DNA from: Pelagibacterium flavum
GTDB taxonomy: Bacteria > Pseudomonadota > Alphaproteobacteria > Rhizobiales > Devosiaceae
Direction of reading: 5' to 3'
NCBI RefSeq assembly: GCF_025854335.1
Contig: NZ_CP107716.1
Coordinates: 124,001-188,000 of the forward strand
DNA: 64,000 nucleotides
The notes under the pieces are model-generated. The model was not told the DNA's origin and made no database searches. It saw only the letters and a list, made by a program, of their open reading frames with translations. Positions 10,448 through 18,463 of the stretch are shown here, one piece after another. The translations under genes and the position numbers were made by a program. Position 1 is the stretch's first letter, and each line of letters starts with the position of its first letter.

Positions 10448-10474
10448 AAAAAGGCCCGGGCTGATGCCCGGACC
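10448..10474 (-). terminator. Rho-independent terminator after amtB
   Basis: Nine-pair stem with one mismatch (10453-10461 with 10466-10474), loop TGAT, followed in the minus-strand transcript by five Ts. It starts 11 bases after the amtB stop. Confidence 0.85.
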
Positions 10475-10484
10475 TTGAGATCGA

Positions 10485-11858
10485 TTAGCGGAATTCCGGA
10501 TAGGCTTCGACGCCGACTTCGGCCTTGTCGAGGCCAAGCGCTTCGTCGTCTTCAGAGGGCCGCAGGCCCATGGTGGCCTTGAGGATCAGCCATACGATGA
10601 AGCTGGCCACGAAGGTGAAGATACCCACGATGACGATCGAGAGCAGCTGAACGCCCAGATTTGCATCGGAATTGCTGAAGATCACTGCGATGGTGCCCCA
10701 GATGCCGGCCAGAAGGTGGACGGGAATGGCGCCGACAACGTCGTCGATCTTGAGCCTGTCGAGCAGGGGAACAGCGAAGACCACGATGACGCCACCGACA
10801 GCACCGATCAGCGTGGCGGTGCCCAGACCTGGGGTCAGGGGCTCGGCAGTTACCGAAACCAGGCCGGCAAGAGCGCCGTTGAGAACGAAGGTCAGGTCGA
10901 CCTTCTTGTAGATGATCGCCGTGAGGATCAGAGCGGCAATAGCACCGCCGGCGGCGCCGGCATTGGTGTTGGCCATGATCCGGCCGACGTCAGCCACATC
11001 GCCGACAGAGCCCATCGCCAGCTGGGATGCGCCGTTGAAACCGAACCAGCCCATCCAGAGGATGAATGTGCCAAGAGCGGCCAGCGGCATGGATGAACCG
11101 GGCATCGCGTTGACGGTGCCATCGGCATTGTACTTGCCGATACGGGCGCCCAGCAGAATTGCACCGGCGAGAGCGGCCCAGCCGCCAACCGAGTGAACCA
11201 CTGTCGAACCGGCAAAATCCAGGAAGCCCATTGCATCGAGGAAACCGCCGCCCCACTTCCAGGACGCCTGGATCGGGTAGATCAGCCCCGTCAGAACGAC
11301 GGTAAAGATCAGGAACGGCAAGATCTTGATGCGTTCAGCCAGCGTGCCCGAAACGATCGAGGCGGTGGTGGCGCAGAACATGACCTGGAAGAAGAAGTCC
11401 GAGCTGGTTGCAGCATAGCCGAAATCATCGGCGTCATCGGCCGTGATGCCGACAGCTTCGAGGATGCCGATGCCGAAGGCGCCCAGATAGCCACCGGTAT
11501 CATCGGAGCCGATGGTCCAGTTGCCGAGCGGATACATCAGGTTGTAGCCGATGAGGTAATAGAAGATGGCAGCGATCGAGAAGAGCGAAATGTTCTTCAG
11601 AAGCTGCATCGAAACGTTCTTGGTGCGCACCAGGCCGGCTTCGAGCATGGCAAAGCCAGCGGCCATCCACATCACCAGCACGCCGCCGAAAATCATCAGG
11701 AACGAGTTGAGAATAAACACAACGTCGGCAGAAACACCCTCAGAGACGGTTTCGACCACTTCCTCGGCCACCCCGGCATCCTGCCCCAGCGCGGGCAGTG
11801 CTATGAGCAGGGAGGCTAGCGCCGCCGCACCCAGCAATTTGCTTGTCTTGAAATTCAT
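10485..11858 (-). CDS. amtB: Ammonium transporter
   Basis: Inner-membrane Amt/Rh channel that takes up ammonium. The 457-residue protein has a cleavable signal peptide (ending near ALGQD), then eleven hydrophobic segments. The two pore histidines are in TVVHSVGGWAALAGA and IPVHLLAGIWGT, and the conserved FILWMGWFGFNGAS lies between them. It is downstream of glnK in the same direction with a 32-base gap, the standard glnK-amtB operon, in which GlnK plugs the channel when nitrogen is ample. Its own terminator follows directly. Confidence 0.97.
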   Translation of the reverse strand: MNFKTSKLLGAAALASLLIALPALGQDAGVAEEVVETVSEGVSADVVFILNSFLMIFGGVLVMWMAAGFAMLEAGLVRTKNVSMQLLKNISLFSIAAIFYYLIGYNLMYPLGNWTIGSDDTGGYLGAFGIGILEAVGITADDADDFGYAATSSDFFFQVMFCATTASIVSGTLAERIKILPFLIFTVVLTGLIYPIQASWKWGGGFLDAMGFLDFAGSTVVHSVGGWAALAGAILLGARIGKYNADGTVNAMPGSSMPLAALGTFILWMGWFGFNGASQLAMGSVGDVADVGRIMANTNAGAAGGAIAALILTAIIYKKVDLTFVLNGALAGLVSVTAEPLTPGLGTATLIGAVGGVIVVFAVPLLDRLKIDDVVGAIPVHLLAGIWGTIAVIFSNSDANLGVQLLSIVIVGIFTFVASFIVWLILKATMGLRPSEDDEALGLDKAEVGVEAYPEFR

Positions 11859-11890
11859 GATTGTCCTTCTCCTAGTTGGACGCCAGGCAC

Positions 11891-12229
11891 TTAGAGAGCT
11901 TCCGTTCCGGTTTCCCCGGTACGGATGCGGATGGCCTGTTCGAGATCGAGAACGAAAATCTTGCCGTCGCCGATACGGCCCGTCTGGGCGGCATCCTTGA
12001 TGGCGCTGGCAACCGCGTCGATCTGAGCGGCGTCCACGGCGATCTCAACCTTGAGCTTGGGGAGGAAGTGAACGGCGTATTCAGTACCGCGGTAGATCTC
12101 GGAGTGACCCTTCTGACGTCCGTACCCCTTGACCTCTGTTACGGTCATGCCGTGCACATCGAGCGAATTGAGGGCCTGACGGACCTCTTCGAGCCGCGAT
12201 GGCTTTATGATGGCTATTAGCAGTTTCAT
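11891..12229 (-). CDS. glnK: Nitrogen regulatory protein P-II
   Basis: Trimeric signal protein that reads 2-oxoglutarate, ATP/ADP and, through uridylylation, glutamine. The 112 residues begin MKLLIAIIKPSRLEEV; the uridylylated tyrosine is Tyr51 in the T-loop (SEIYRGTEYAVHF), and the ATP-binding IGDGKIFVLDLEQAIRIRTGE is present. The start has an AGGAGC just upstream, so the in-frame ATG 13 codons earlier was rejected. The partner amtB follows, and a sigma-54-like promoter lies about 45 bases upstream, which fits control by NtrC. The gene context favours GlnK over GlnB. Confidence 0.95.
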   Translation of the reverse strand: MKLLIAIIKPSRLEEVRQALNSLDVHGMTVTEVKGYGRQKGHSEIYRGTEYAVHFLPKLKVEIAVDAAQIDAVASAIKDAAQTGRIGDGKIFVLDLEQAIRIRTGETGTEAL

Positions 12230-12273
12230 GGGTGCTCCTTTCCGAATTCCGCACCTGACACGCGACATAAGGA

Positions 12274-12289
12274 CTCAAAAGCCGTGCCA
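12274..12289 (-). promoter_or_regulatory. Sigma-54-like (-24/-12) promoter of glnK-amtB
   Basis: On the minus strand the sequence TGGCACG-GCTT-TTGA matches the RpoN consensus TGGCACG-N4-TTGC except for the last base (A for C), with the correct spacing. It would start the transcript about 34 bases before the glnK ATG. Nitrogen-dependent sigma-54 control of glnK-amtB is established in proteobacteria. Confidence 0.7.
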
Positions 12290-12340
12290 AACTGCCTTTT
12301 CTGGGCTTAACCGATTGATATTAAAGGAATTTACTGAGAG

Positions 12341-12392
12341 ATTGGGCAACTGCCAATTTCTGGACACAATTCAACATGCCTAAAAAATAGGC
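12341..12392. promoter_or_regulatory. Two palindromes upstream of glnK (possible regulator sites)
   Basis: Two short inverted repeats lie about 65-115 bases upstream of the -12 element: ATTGG-N7-CCAAT (12341-12357) and GCCTA-N5-TAGGC (12378-12392). Their position suits an enhancer-binding protein such as NtrC, although neither is a good match to the TGCAC/GTGCA half-sites. They could equally serve the divergent hydroxylase gene. Confidence 0.35.
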
Positions 12393-12524
12393 GTCTTTTG
12401 GCCGGTGTTTTAACGATTGGTGAATTTAGGGGCACGGACGCGCTGAGCCGCTGCGGCAATACTTTCCTTGCTTCATGCGTTTCCCAGACGCATGTTTGGG
12501 GCGAAACGATCCGGAGCCCTGATG

Positions 12525-13748
12525 ATGGCGCAGACTGGCGAGGTGCATAGCTTTGACGTGTTGATTGTGGGCGGTGGCCCCGTTGGCCTTTCGCTGGGCA
12601 TAGCGTTGGCCCGATTTGCCCCCGGAATGAGGGTGGGTCTTCTCGACCGGCGCAAGCTGGCCGTCCCCAAAGATTCGCGGGCCTCGGCGATTGCCGCTGG
12701 GGTGCGGCATCTTTTTGAGGCGATCGGGGTCTGGGACGGCATGGCCGAGGGGGCCAATCCCATTGCGGAAATGAAAATCACCGATTCCGGAACTGGTGAC
12801 ATAAGCCGTCCGGTGTTTCTCGACTTTTCCGGTCACCGGGGGCCGGGCGAACCTTTTGCGCATATGGTGCCCAATACGGCCAGTGCCGCCAGCCTCATCG
12901 CCGCGGCACAGGAACTGGTGACGATAATCGAGCCGGGCGCTGTTTCAGCCTTCACCACGGGGGCAGCCGGTGGCGAGGTTGTCCTTGAGGACGGGCGGAC
13001 CCTTTCGGCACGGTTGGTCGTGGCGGCCGATGGTGGCAAGTCGATGCTGCGGGAACTGGTCGGGATCAGGACCCTTTCCCACGACTATCGCCAGTCGGGG
13101 CTGGTGACGACCATCAGCCATGCCCAGCCGCACCATGACGTGGCCTATGAGCATTTTCGGCCCGCTGGTCCTTTTGCTTCGCTGCCCCTTTCGGGCAATC
13201 GCTCTTCGCTTGTGTGGACCGAAACGCCCGAGACCGCGCAGGCCCTCCTTGCCATGGCGCCTGAGGATCTCGCGCACCGGATAGAAGCGGCCATGGGATC
13301 GGTTCTTGGGTCAGTGGAAATTGTTGAAACCGTCCAGAGTTTTCCCTTGAGCCTGGTTCTCGCCCATCGGCTTGCCGCGCCCCGTCTGGCGCTGGTGGGC
13401 GATGCTGCTCATGTGATCCATCCGCTTGCCGGGCAGGGGCTCAATCTGGGCCTGCGTGATGTTGCGGTGCTTGCCGAGGTCCTGGTCGACGCTGCAAGGC
13501 TGGGGGAAGATTTCGGTTCGATGGCGGTGCTTGAACGCTATGAACGCCGGCGGCGTACCGATACGGCTTTGATGGCGTTTGCGACGGACGGGCTCAACCG
13601 GTTGTTTTCAAATGATGTTGCACCGGTCAGGGCCGTGCGTGATTTCGGACTTTCGCTCGTCAATCGCATCGACCCGCTCAAGGATGCGTTCATCACCCAG
13701 GCGGCTGGGGCGTCCGGAGCCAAACTGCTCAAGGGTATCGCGCCTTAG
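12525..13748 (+). CDS. UbiH/UbiF/VisC/COQ6-family FAD-dependent hydroxylase
   Basis: Class A flavoprotein monooxygenase, probably one of the ring hydroxylases of ubiquinone synthesis. Three family fingerprints are visible: the Rossmann motif DVLIVGGGPVGLSLGIALA at the N-terminus, the middle AADGGKSMLRELVGI, and the FAD-ribityl motif LALVGDAAHVIHPLAGQG followed by NLGLRDVAVLAEVL. It is about 407 residues. ATG ATG at 12522/12525 follows GGAG by 5 or 8 bases, so the second was taken. Which carbon it hydroxylates (UbiH-, UbiF- or UbiL-like) cannot be read from motifs. Divergent from glnK. Confidence 0.87.
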   Translation: MAQTGEVHSFDVLIVGGGPVGLSLGIALARFAPGMRVGLLDRRKLAVPKDSRASAIAAGVRHLFEAIGVWDGMAEGANPIAEMKITDSGTGDISRPVFLDFSGHRGPGEPFAHMVPNTASAASLIAAAQELVTIIEPGAVSAFTTGAAGGEVVLEDGRTLSARLVVAADGGKSMLRELVGIRTLSHDYRQSGLVTTISHAQPHHDVAYEHFRPAGPFASLPLSGNRSSLVWTETPETAQALLAMAPEDLAHRIEAAMGSVLGSVEIVETVQSFPLSLVLAHRLAAPRLALVGDAAHVIHPLAGQGLNLGLRDVAVLAEVLVDAARLGEDFGSMAVLERYERRRRTDTALMAFATDGLNRLFSNDVAPVRAVRDFGLSLVNRIDPLKDAFITQAAGASGAKLLKGIAP

Positions 13749-13757
13749 ATTGCGATC

Positions 13758-14015
13758 CTAGTTATCTGAAGCAGGACGGTTGCGCAGAGCTTCAGCTTCG
13801 TCCTCGTCGATCCGTCGTGCCGCATCGATTACCAGCAGGGGAACGCCCTTGCGGATGGGAAAGGCGTAGCGGGCGACGATTGAGATCAGCTCGGAGCCGT
13901 CCGCCGATAGGGTCAGCCGTGTCTTTGTGACCGGGCAGACGAGCATTTCGATGGTGCGCGGATCAAGTCTGTAACGTGGATTGTCGTCCGGCGGCGGGGC
14001 GTCCGGGGACGTCAT
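13758..14015 (-). CDS. Trm112-family (YcaR-like) small protein
   Basis: An 85-residue protein of the Trm112/UPF0434 group: IEMLVCPVTKTRLTL, then LISIVARYAFPIRKGVPLLV and an acidic tail. The known relatives are small partner proteins that stabilise methyltransferases, or are uncharacterised. Only the first half of the usual zinc-ribbon Cys set is seen, as is common in bacterial members. Its ATG overlaps the end of the LON-domain gene by 4 bases, so the two are coupled. Convergent with the hydroxylase gene. Confidence 0.85.
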   Translation of the reverse strand: MTSPDAPPPDDNPRYRLDPRTIEMLVCPVTKTRLTLSADGSELISIVARYAFPIRKGVPLLVIDAARRIDEDEAEALRNRPASDN

Positions 14016-14671
14016 TGCAGGACGACGCCCGACCGGGCCCTTGCCATCTCGATTTCAGCGAGAGCCATCAGGGTCTCAGCGCGCTCAACGAGCGTACGGG
14101 CTTCAAGCAGTGCCTGCTTTTCGGGTCCGCCATAGGGTCCGAGCATGGCGGCGAGATCGACCAGTTCGCCAGTCGCCATATCTTCGATTTCGTCCCAATC
14201 GACCTCAATGTCGGAAAACTCCGCATGGGCCCGCAGCACAGTGAGCAGGCGCGGGCGATCGACTGCATCTTCGCCGAGTTCGGGGGTGAAATCGGCGGCA
14301 AAACCCGTGGTATCGATCCGCGCCTGGCGATAGGGCGTCGCCGTGGTCAGTTCTTCGATCGGCGTAAACCTGCAGACGCCCTCGAGAATGATGAAGTAGC
14401 GGCTTTCGGCCTGCTCTTCAAAATGAGTGATGCGACCGATGCAGCCCACTTTTTCCAATGGCACCTGGCCACGCGGTGCCTCCTCGGCGGTGTCGCGCGG
14501 CTGGATCAGGCCGATCATGCGGTTTCCGGCCAGTGCGTCGTCGACCATGGCAACGAAGCGCGGCTCGAAAACATTGAGCGGCCGGTGCGAACCGGGCAGC
14601 AAAAGGGCACGGCTCAGCGGAAAAAGTGCGAGCATATCGGGAAGTTCCGATATCGAAGCCGGGCGGCGCAT
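14012..14671 (-). CDS. LON peptidase substrate-binding (LON-N) domain protein
   Basis: 219 residues made of the N-terminal LON domain alone, without the AAA+ or protease parts of Lon. The family signature is LALFPLSRALLLPGSHRPLNVFEPRFVAMV near residue 15, followed by GLIQPR and GCIGRITHFEEQ. Such stand-alone proteins (COG2802) are common; their role is not established and is presumed to be peptide or protein binding. It lies between the CnoX-like and Trm112-like genes, all minus. Together they form a probable proteostasis operon. Confidence 0.85.
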   Translation of the reverse strand: MRRPASISELPDMLALFPLSRALLLPGSHRPLNVFEPRFVAMVDDALAGNRMIGLIQPRDTAEEAPRGQVPLEKVGCIGRITHFEEQAESRYFIILEGVCRFTPIEELTTATPYRQARIDTTGFAADFTPELGEDAVDRPRLLTVLRAHAEFSDIEVDWDEIEDMATGELVDLAAMLGPYGGPEKQALLEARTLVERAETLMALAEIEMARARSGVVLQ

Positions 14672-14758
14672 GGCGTTTCCTCTCCTGGCTCTGTCCTGGA
14701 GCCGTTTCTCTTTGATGAATCCTGATCGTCAGGTTCCTATCTTATTGCGGATCGCGCT

Positions 14759-15694
14759 TTATCGAAACAGCAGCGAGGACAACATGCGACGCCCCTTGAG
14801 CGATGCGGCGTCCTTGGGACCCCACGCTTCGAAAAATTCGAGCAGTTTTTTGCGGGCGCCGTCATCCTGCCATTCGCGGTCGCGCTCCATAATGGCGATC
14901 AGCGACTGAACGGCGGCAAGCCGGTCGCCTTTGGCGTTGCGAATCATCGCCAGATCGAAGCGGGCCTGATGATCGTTCGGGTTGGTGGTCAGCGCCTGTT
15001 CGAGTTGGGTGGCATCGCCGAGCTTTTCGGCCCCCTCTTCGAGCGAAATTGCCGTTTCAAGCGCTTTGGCGCCGGCGTGGCTCTGATCCTCGGGCAGCAT
15101 CGCGAGGGTTTGGCGCGCCCCATCGCGATCGCCGGTCCGGAACTGCACGGTCGCAACGCCGACAAGTGCGTCCAGATTGTCCGGGGCATGGCGGAGCACG
15201 GTGGCAAAGATCTGATAGGCGCGCTCGAAATCTTCCGCATCAAGCGCCGCCCGGGCCGCTTCCATGGCGGCTGCGATCTGGCTTTCGGCTTCAGAAGGGC
15301 CGCCCACACCGGCCTTGGCTGCCATGTCGATGAGCTTTTGGGCAAAGCGGGCAATCTCGCTTTCCGGCAAGGCGCCCATGAAGCCATCCGCCGGACGGCC
15401 ACCGATAAAGCCAAAGACGGCAGGGATCGATTGCACGCCCATCTGACCTGCAAGAGCCTGGTTTTCATCCACATTGATCTTGACCAGCGCGACCTTTCCC
15501 CCAAGGCCGGTGACGACCTTCTCCAATGCCGGCGTCAACTGTTTGCAGGGTCCGCACCACGGTGCCCAGAAATCAACGAGGACAGGGCGCTGCATCGAGG
15601 CTTCGAGAACATCGGCCTGAAAACGCGCGGTCGATGATTCGATGATCAGGTCGTCCTGAGCCGGCGCCTGCTTTGGGGTGAGATTGAGGTCCAT
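14759..15694 (-). CDS. cnoX: Thioredoxin-domain TPR co-chaperone (CnoX/YbbN-like)
   Basis: 311 residues: an N-terminal thioredoxin fold (about 20-125) with an intact WCGPC motif (Cys47 and Cys50), then a tetratricopeptide-like helical half with the repeated AxxxPxxxxALxxLA-type pattern. This is the layout of CnoX (YbbN), a holdase that passes clients to DnaK and GroEL under oxidative stress. The E. coli protein lacks the full CXXC; here it is present, as in many alphaproteobacteria, so it may also be a redox enzyme. It leads the LON-domain and Trm112-like genes. Confidence 0.88.
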   Translation of the reverse strand: MDLNLTPKQAPAQDDLIIESSTARFQADVLEASMQRPVLVDFWAPWCGPCKQLTPALEKVVTGLGGKVALVKINVDENQALAGQMGVQSIPAVFGFIGGRPADGFMGALPESEIARFAQKLIDMAAKAGVGGPSEAESQIAAAMEAARAALDAEDFERAYQIFATVLRHAPDNLDALVGVATVQFRTGDRDGARQTLAMLPEDQSHAGAKALETAISLEEGAEKLGDATQLEQALTTNPNDHQARFDLAMIRNAKGDRLAAVQSLIAIMERDREWQDDGARKKLLEFFEAWGPKDAASLKGRRMLSSLLFR

Positions 15695-15912
15695 CTGGTG
15701 CTGCCTTTTCTGGCCCTTCGGTTAGGTGCCGACGTTTGGGTCGAGCCTTACACCAAGCCGGGCGCCGGTGCAAAAGCCCAAAGCTGTTGTCTGTTTGCCG
15801 CCGTGGTGGGGGCGTTGTGGCTGAGCGTGAAAATATGGGTTGCAATTGTCATTTCGGTTGGGCATATAGGCGCCCATCGCGGTGCCGCCAAGGGGCGGAC
15901 CGGGATTGGAGT

Positions 15913-15987
15913 GCGGGCGTAGCTCAGGGGTAGAGCATAACCTTGCCAAGGTTAGGGTCGTGAGTTCGAATCTCATCGCCCGCTCCA
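15913..15987 (+). tRNA. tRNA-Gly (anticodon GCC)
   Basis: A complete cloverleaf: acceptor stem GCGGGCG/CGCCCGC, D-arm GCTC-AGGGGTA-GAGC, anticodon arm TAACC-TTGCCAA-GGTTA with GCC at 15945-15947, T-arm GTGAG-TTCGAAT-CTCAT, discriminator T and an encoded CCA at 15985-15987. It reads GGC and GGU codons. A Rho-independent terminator follows 30 bases later. Confidence 0.98.
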
Positions 15988-16017
15988 AAAATTCCAAGGC
16001 GTGAGAGCCTTGAGATC

Positions 16018-16039
16018 AAAGGGCCGAAAGGCCCTTTTT
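16018..16039 (+). terminator. Terminator after tRNA-Gly
   Basis: Perfect AAAGGGCC-GAAA-GGCCCTTT stem with a following T run. It lies in a roughly 45-base stretch that recurs at about 17523-17570 behind the cspA cluster. Confidence 0.9.
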
Positions 16040-16105
16040 GCTTTTCCAGACTATCATGAGTTGACCGATCCGCTGGCGTAGCGGTCCTGCGGCGCTTGCC
16101 GCAAT

Positions 16106-16134
16106 TGTCGGGTGTTTGGTGCCTGAACATTATG
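16106..16134 (+). promoter_or_regulatory. Possible cspA promoter
   Basis: TTGTCG and CATTAT separated by 17 bases, each matching four of six consensus positions. It would give a leader of roughly 190 bases before cspA, in keeping with the long cold-shock leaders known in other bacteria. The rest of the 285-base gap (16046-16330) shows no gene. Confidence 0.3.
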
Positions 16135-16330
16135 GGCCTTGTTTATCGGGTTCGCCATACCCATATATCGAAGTACGTTTTCAGCCGATCATTGGCTTTT
16201 CCCTGCACCGGCGTACCGGCACAGGACCATCTCCTGATTTTTTGCGAACGTTCTAGATCCGATCCGCGTGTTGCGGGCCGGAAACATGCCCGCATGTCCG
16301 CTGGACCGGGCCACACGAAAAGATACTTTC

Positions 16331-16537
16331 ATGATCAACGGTACCGTCAAGTTCTTCAATGCCACCAAAGGCTTTGGTTTCATTTCGCCTTCTGATGGCA
16401 GCAAGGACGCCTTCGTCCATATTTCGGCGGTAGAGCGCGCCGGTCTTTCGGGTCTCGCCGAAGGCCAGGCCGTCAGCTACGAGCTGGAAAACGGTCGCGA
16501 CGGCAAGGCATCGGCAGTGAATCTGCAGCTTTCCTAA
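16331..16537 (+). CDS. cspA: Cold-shock protein, CspA family
   Basis: A 68-residue OB-fold protein that binds single-stranded RNA/DNA and melts mRNA structure. RNP1 is KGFGFISP and RNP2 is DAFVHIS; the start MINGTVKFFNATKGFG is standard. ATG 16331 was chosen because an earlier in-frame ATG would add 21 residues outside the fold. It is followed by four short plus-strand genes with short gaps up to a terminator at 17540. Whether it is cold-induced cannot be told; alphaproteobacteria usually carry several paralogues. Confidence 0.96.
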   Translation: MINGTVKFFNATKGFGFISPSDGSKDAFVHISAVERAGLSGLAEGQAVSYELENGRDGKASAVNLQLS

Positions 16538-16590
16538 AGTTATGGCGCGCCGGGACTGAGCTTCAGCCCCGGCCTTCAAGGCTAAAGCCT

Positions 16591-16767
16591 ATGACAAAGA
16601 CACCTCTCGAGGCTGCCGAAAGCCGGTTCCGGTCGATCTCGATCACCGAAAAGAACGGGCAGTTCGCGGCCATTCGCCAGGCCCTTCAGGCGCGCGAGCG
16701 CAAACTGAGAGACGTCCAGAAAGCAGCGCGCCTCGAGAAAAGGTCGCTGCCCGACAGCGACGCATGA
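16591..16767 (+). CDS. 58-residue hypothetical protein behind cspA
   Basis: Unrecognised. A short highly charged protein starting MTKTPLEAAESRFRSI and ending SLPDSDA. The second half (AIRQALQARERKLRDVQKAA) would form one long basic amphipathic helix. It lies 53 bases after cspA and 19 bases before the next gene. It was accepted because the frame is uninterrupted, the spacing is operon-like and the composition is that of a soluble helical protein. The ribosome-binding site is weak (AAGGCTAAAGCCT). Confidence 0.6.
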   Translation: MTKTPLEAAESRFRSISITEKNGQFAAIRQALQARERKLRDVQKAARLEKRSLPDSDA

Positions 16768-16786
16768 CGCCGGAGAAAGCACCATT

Positions 16787-17038
16787 ATGAAAACCAAAGC
16801 TGACGGATTTGACTATAAGGCCAGCGCTGAACTTTATCCAGGCAAGCGTTCAACACGGTATCGCACGATCCGTTACCGCCGCTTCGAGAGCACGGCAAAG
16901 GCGCTGCGCTATCTCATGGAAGAAATGCCCCCCGAGCTTCTGGCTGGAGCCATCCTTGAAACCGAGGAACGGCGTTTCGGTGCCGATCAGATTACCGCGC
17001 TCTACAAGGACGAAGCCTATCCGTTGCCAAGAGCGTGA
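16787..17038 (+). CDS. 83-residue hypothetical protein
   Basis: Unrecognised conserved-looking small protein. It is basic in the first half (YPGKRSTRYRTIRYRRFES) and then carries an amphipathic stretch (ALRYLMEEMPPELLAGAIL) and TEERRFGADQITALYKDE. No signal peptide or membrane segment is seen. A GGAGAAAG lies about 11 bases before the ATG. It sits between two other small genes in the cspA cluster, so a cytosolic role under the same control is likely. Function unknown. Confidence 0.7.
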   Translation: MKTKADGFDYKASAELYPGKRSTRYRTIRYRRFESTAKALRYLMEEMPPELLAGAILETEERRFGADQITALYKDEAYPLPRA

Positions 17039-17059
17039 CCCTGAAAAAGGATAAAGCCG

Positions 17060-17239
17060 ATGCATACATTGAGCAAAATCATTCCTTTCCCAATCTCTTC
17101 CAGGCGCGCTGGCCAATTCAGCTCTGCCGCCTATCCGCGCTTTGCCGTTGCGTTCGGTGATCGCGATCGGGTCCCCCTGAACGGTATCGCTCAACCCGAA
17201 ATAGCCCTGGTGTTGCCGGATGTTTCGCCATGTCATTGA
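17060..17239 (+). CDS. 59-residue hypothetical protein
   Basis: Unrecognised short frame (MHTLSKIIPFPISSRRAG to LVLPDVSPCH). AAGGAT lies about eight bases before the ATG. The stop overlaps the start of the DUF1488 gene (ATGTCATTGA, 17230-17239), which suggests translational coupling and is the main reason to accept it. It could instead be a leader frame whose job is to bring ribosomes to the DUF1488 start. Confidence 0.5.
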   Translation: MHTLSKIIPFPISSRRAGQFSSAAYPRFAVAFGDRDRVPLNGIAQPEIALVLPDVSPCH

Positions 17240-17505
17240 GCTTTCCCAATCCGAGCCGAGACTTTCAGAAGTCGCGCAATGCTGTCGGTTTCACGGGTTA
17301 CGATGGCATGTTTGAAGTTCAATTCTTCGTCGACATCGATGCGTTGGCCAAGCTGGACACCAGTTCAATTGCGTCGGGCACTGCTGAATCACGCTGGCTC
17401 AATGCCTTTGATGCGTTGCGTACGTCTATCCTGGACGTCGCACGCGAAGTTTACGCCAACAGCCGGCGCACAACTTACCTGTTGACTGCTGCCGACTTTC
17501 GATAG
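17230..17505 (+). CDS. DUF1488 family protein
   Basis: A 91-residue soluble protein of the DUF1488 family: MSLSFPNPSRDFQKSRNAV, then GYDGMFEVQFFVDIDALAKL and the C-terminal AREVYANSRRTTYLLTAADF. No function is established for this family. It is the last gene of the cspA cluster and ends just before a strong terminator. Overlap with the preceding frame suggests coupled translation. Confidence 0.82.
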   Translation: MSLSFPNPSRDFQKSRNAVGFTGYDGMFEVQFFVDIDALAKLDTSSIASGTAESRWLNAFDALRTSILDVAREVYANSRRTTYLLTAADFR

Positions 17506-17539
17506 CTGGTAAAATATCAAACTGCGAGAGCTTGACATC

Positions 17540-17561
17540 AAAGGGCCGAGGGGCCCTTTTT
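17540..17561 (+). terminator. Terminator after the cspA cluster
   Basis: AAAGGGCC-GAGG-GGCCCTTT stem followed by Ts. The upstream 20 bases (GCGAGAGCTTGACATC) also resemble those before the tRNA-Gly terminator at 16018. Confidence 0.88.
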
Positions 17562-17616
17562 CGTTTGCAGGCTTTGTCAGTGCTCGTCCTGGAGCGGGCA
17601 GTGTGCCCGGCACCTG

Positions 17617-18330
17617 CTAGACGACCTTCACTCTGATTTCGCCTACGCCCTGGACGCTTGCGACGATGGAATCGCCGCGAGATACAGCGCCAACGCCCGA
17701 CGGCGTTCCGCTCATGATGATATCGCCGGGCCGCAGCGCAAAAAAGCGAGACAGGATCGAGATCATCTCGGGCACCTTCCAGAGCATCTGGTTGAGATTG
17801 CCTTCCTGGCGTGTTTGCCCGTTGACCGCGAGTGTGATCGCGCCCTGATCGGGATGCCCGATGCGGCTGGCGGGGACCAGCGGTCCGCAGGGCGCGGAAG
17901 CCTCGAAGCTCTTGGCTGCCTCCCAGGGGCGGCCGAGTTTTTTGGCTTCGGACTGAAGGTCCCGGCGGGTCATGTCGAGACCTACGCCATAGCCAAAGAC
18001 GTGATAGAGAGCGTCTTTGACCGCGATGTCGGTTCCGCCTTTCGCTAGCGCGACGATCATTTCCACTTCGTGGTGCACATCGGATGTTTCGGAGGGATAG
18101 GGGAAGGTGCCATCCGAAATTGCCGCGTCACCATGCTTGAAAAAGAAAAAGGGTGGTTCCTTGTCGGGATCATGACCCATCTCGACGGCGTGCGCGGCAT
18201 AGTTGCGGCCGATACAGAATATCCGGTTGACCGGAAAAACGTCCCTTGTGCCTTCAACGGGTAGCGTCGGCACGGGATTGGGGGGCAGTACGAATTCGGT
18301 GCCGGCAGGTTCGCGTGCGTTTTCGCTCAT
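17617..18330 (-). CDS. Fumarylacetoacetate hydrolase (FAH) family protein
   Basis: Metal-dependent hydrolase/decarboxylase/isomerase of the FAH superfamily, 237 residues. Signatures are IFCIGRNYAAHAVEMG, the metal-binding acid pair region VHHEVEMIVAL, GYGVGLDMTRRDLQ, KSFEASAPCGPLVP and SGTPSGVGAVSRGD. The size fits the small members such as fumarylpyruvate hydrolase or acylpyruvase rather than true FAH (about 420 residues). The start at 18330 has AGGA about ten bases upstream. It stands alone, so its substrate is open. Confidence 0.88.
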   Translation of the reverse strand: MSENAREPAGTEFVLPPNPVPTLPVEGTRDVFPVNRIFCIGRNYAAHAVEMGHDPDKEPPFFFFKHGDAAISDGTFPYPSETSDVHHEVEMIVALAKGGTDIAVKDALYHVFGYGVGLDMTRRDLQSEAKKLGRPWEAAKSFEASAPCGPLVPASRIGHPDQGAITLAVNGQTRQEGNLNQMLWKVPEMISILSRFFALRPGDIIMSGTPSGVGAVSRGDSIVASVQGVGEIRVKVV

Positions 18331-18463
18331 TTTTTCAATTCCTAGTGGCATCAGGTGGGCGCTGCCGAGGGATCGGGCACCTGCCTAAAGGTTTGATTGT
18401 CTTGGTCAGGCAACTGGTTTAGCAAGTGTCGTTGCCCACCCTATCCTCAGTCTTTGCCCATCC

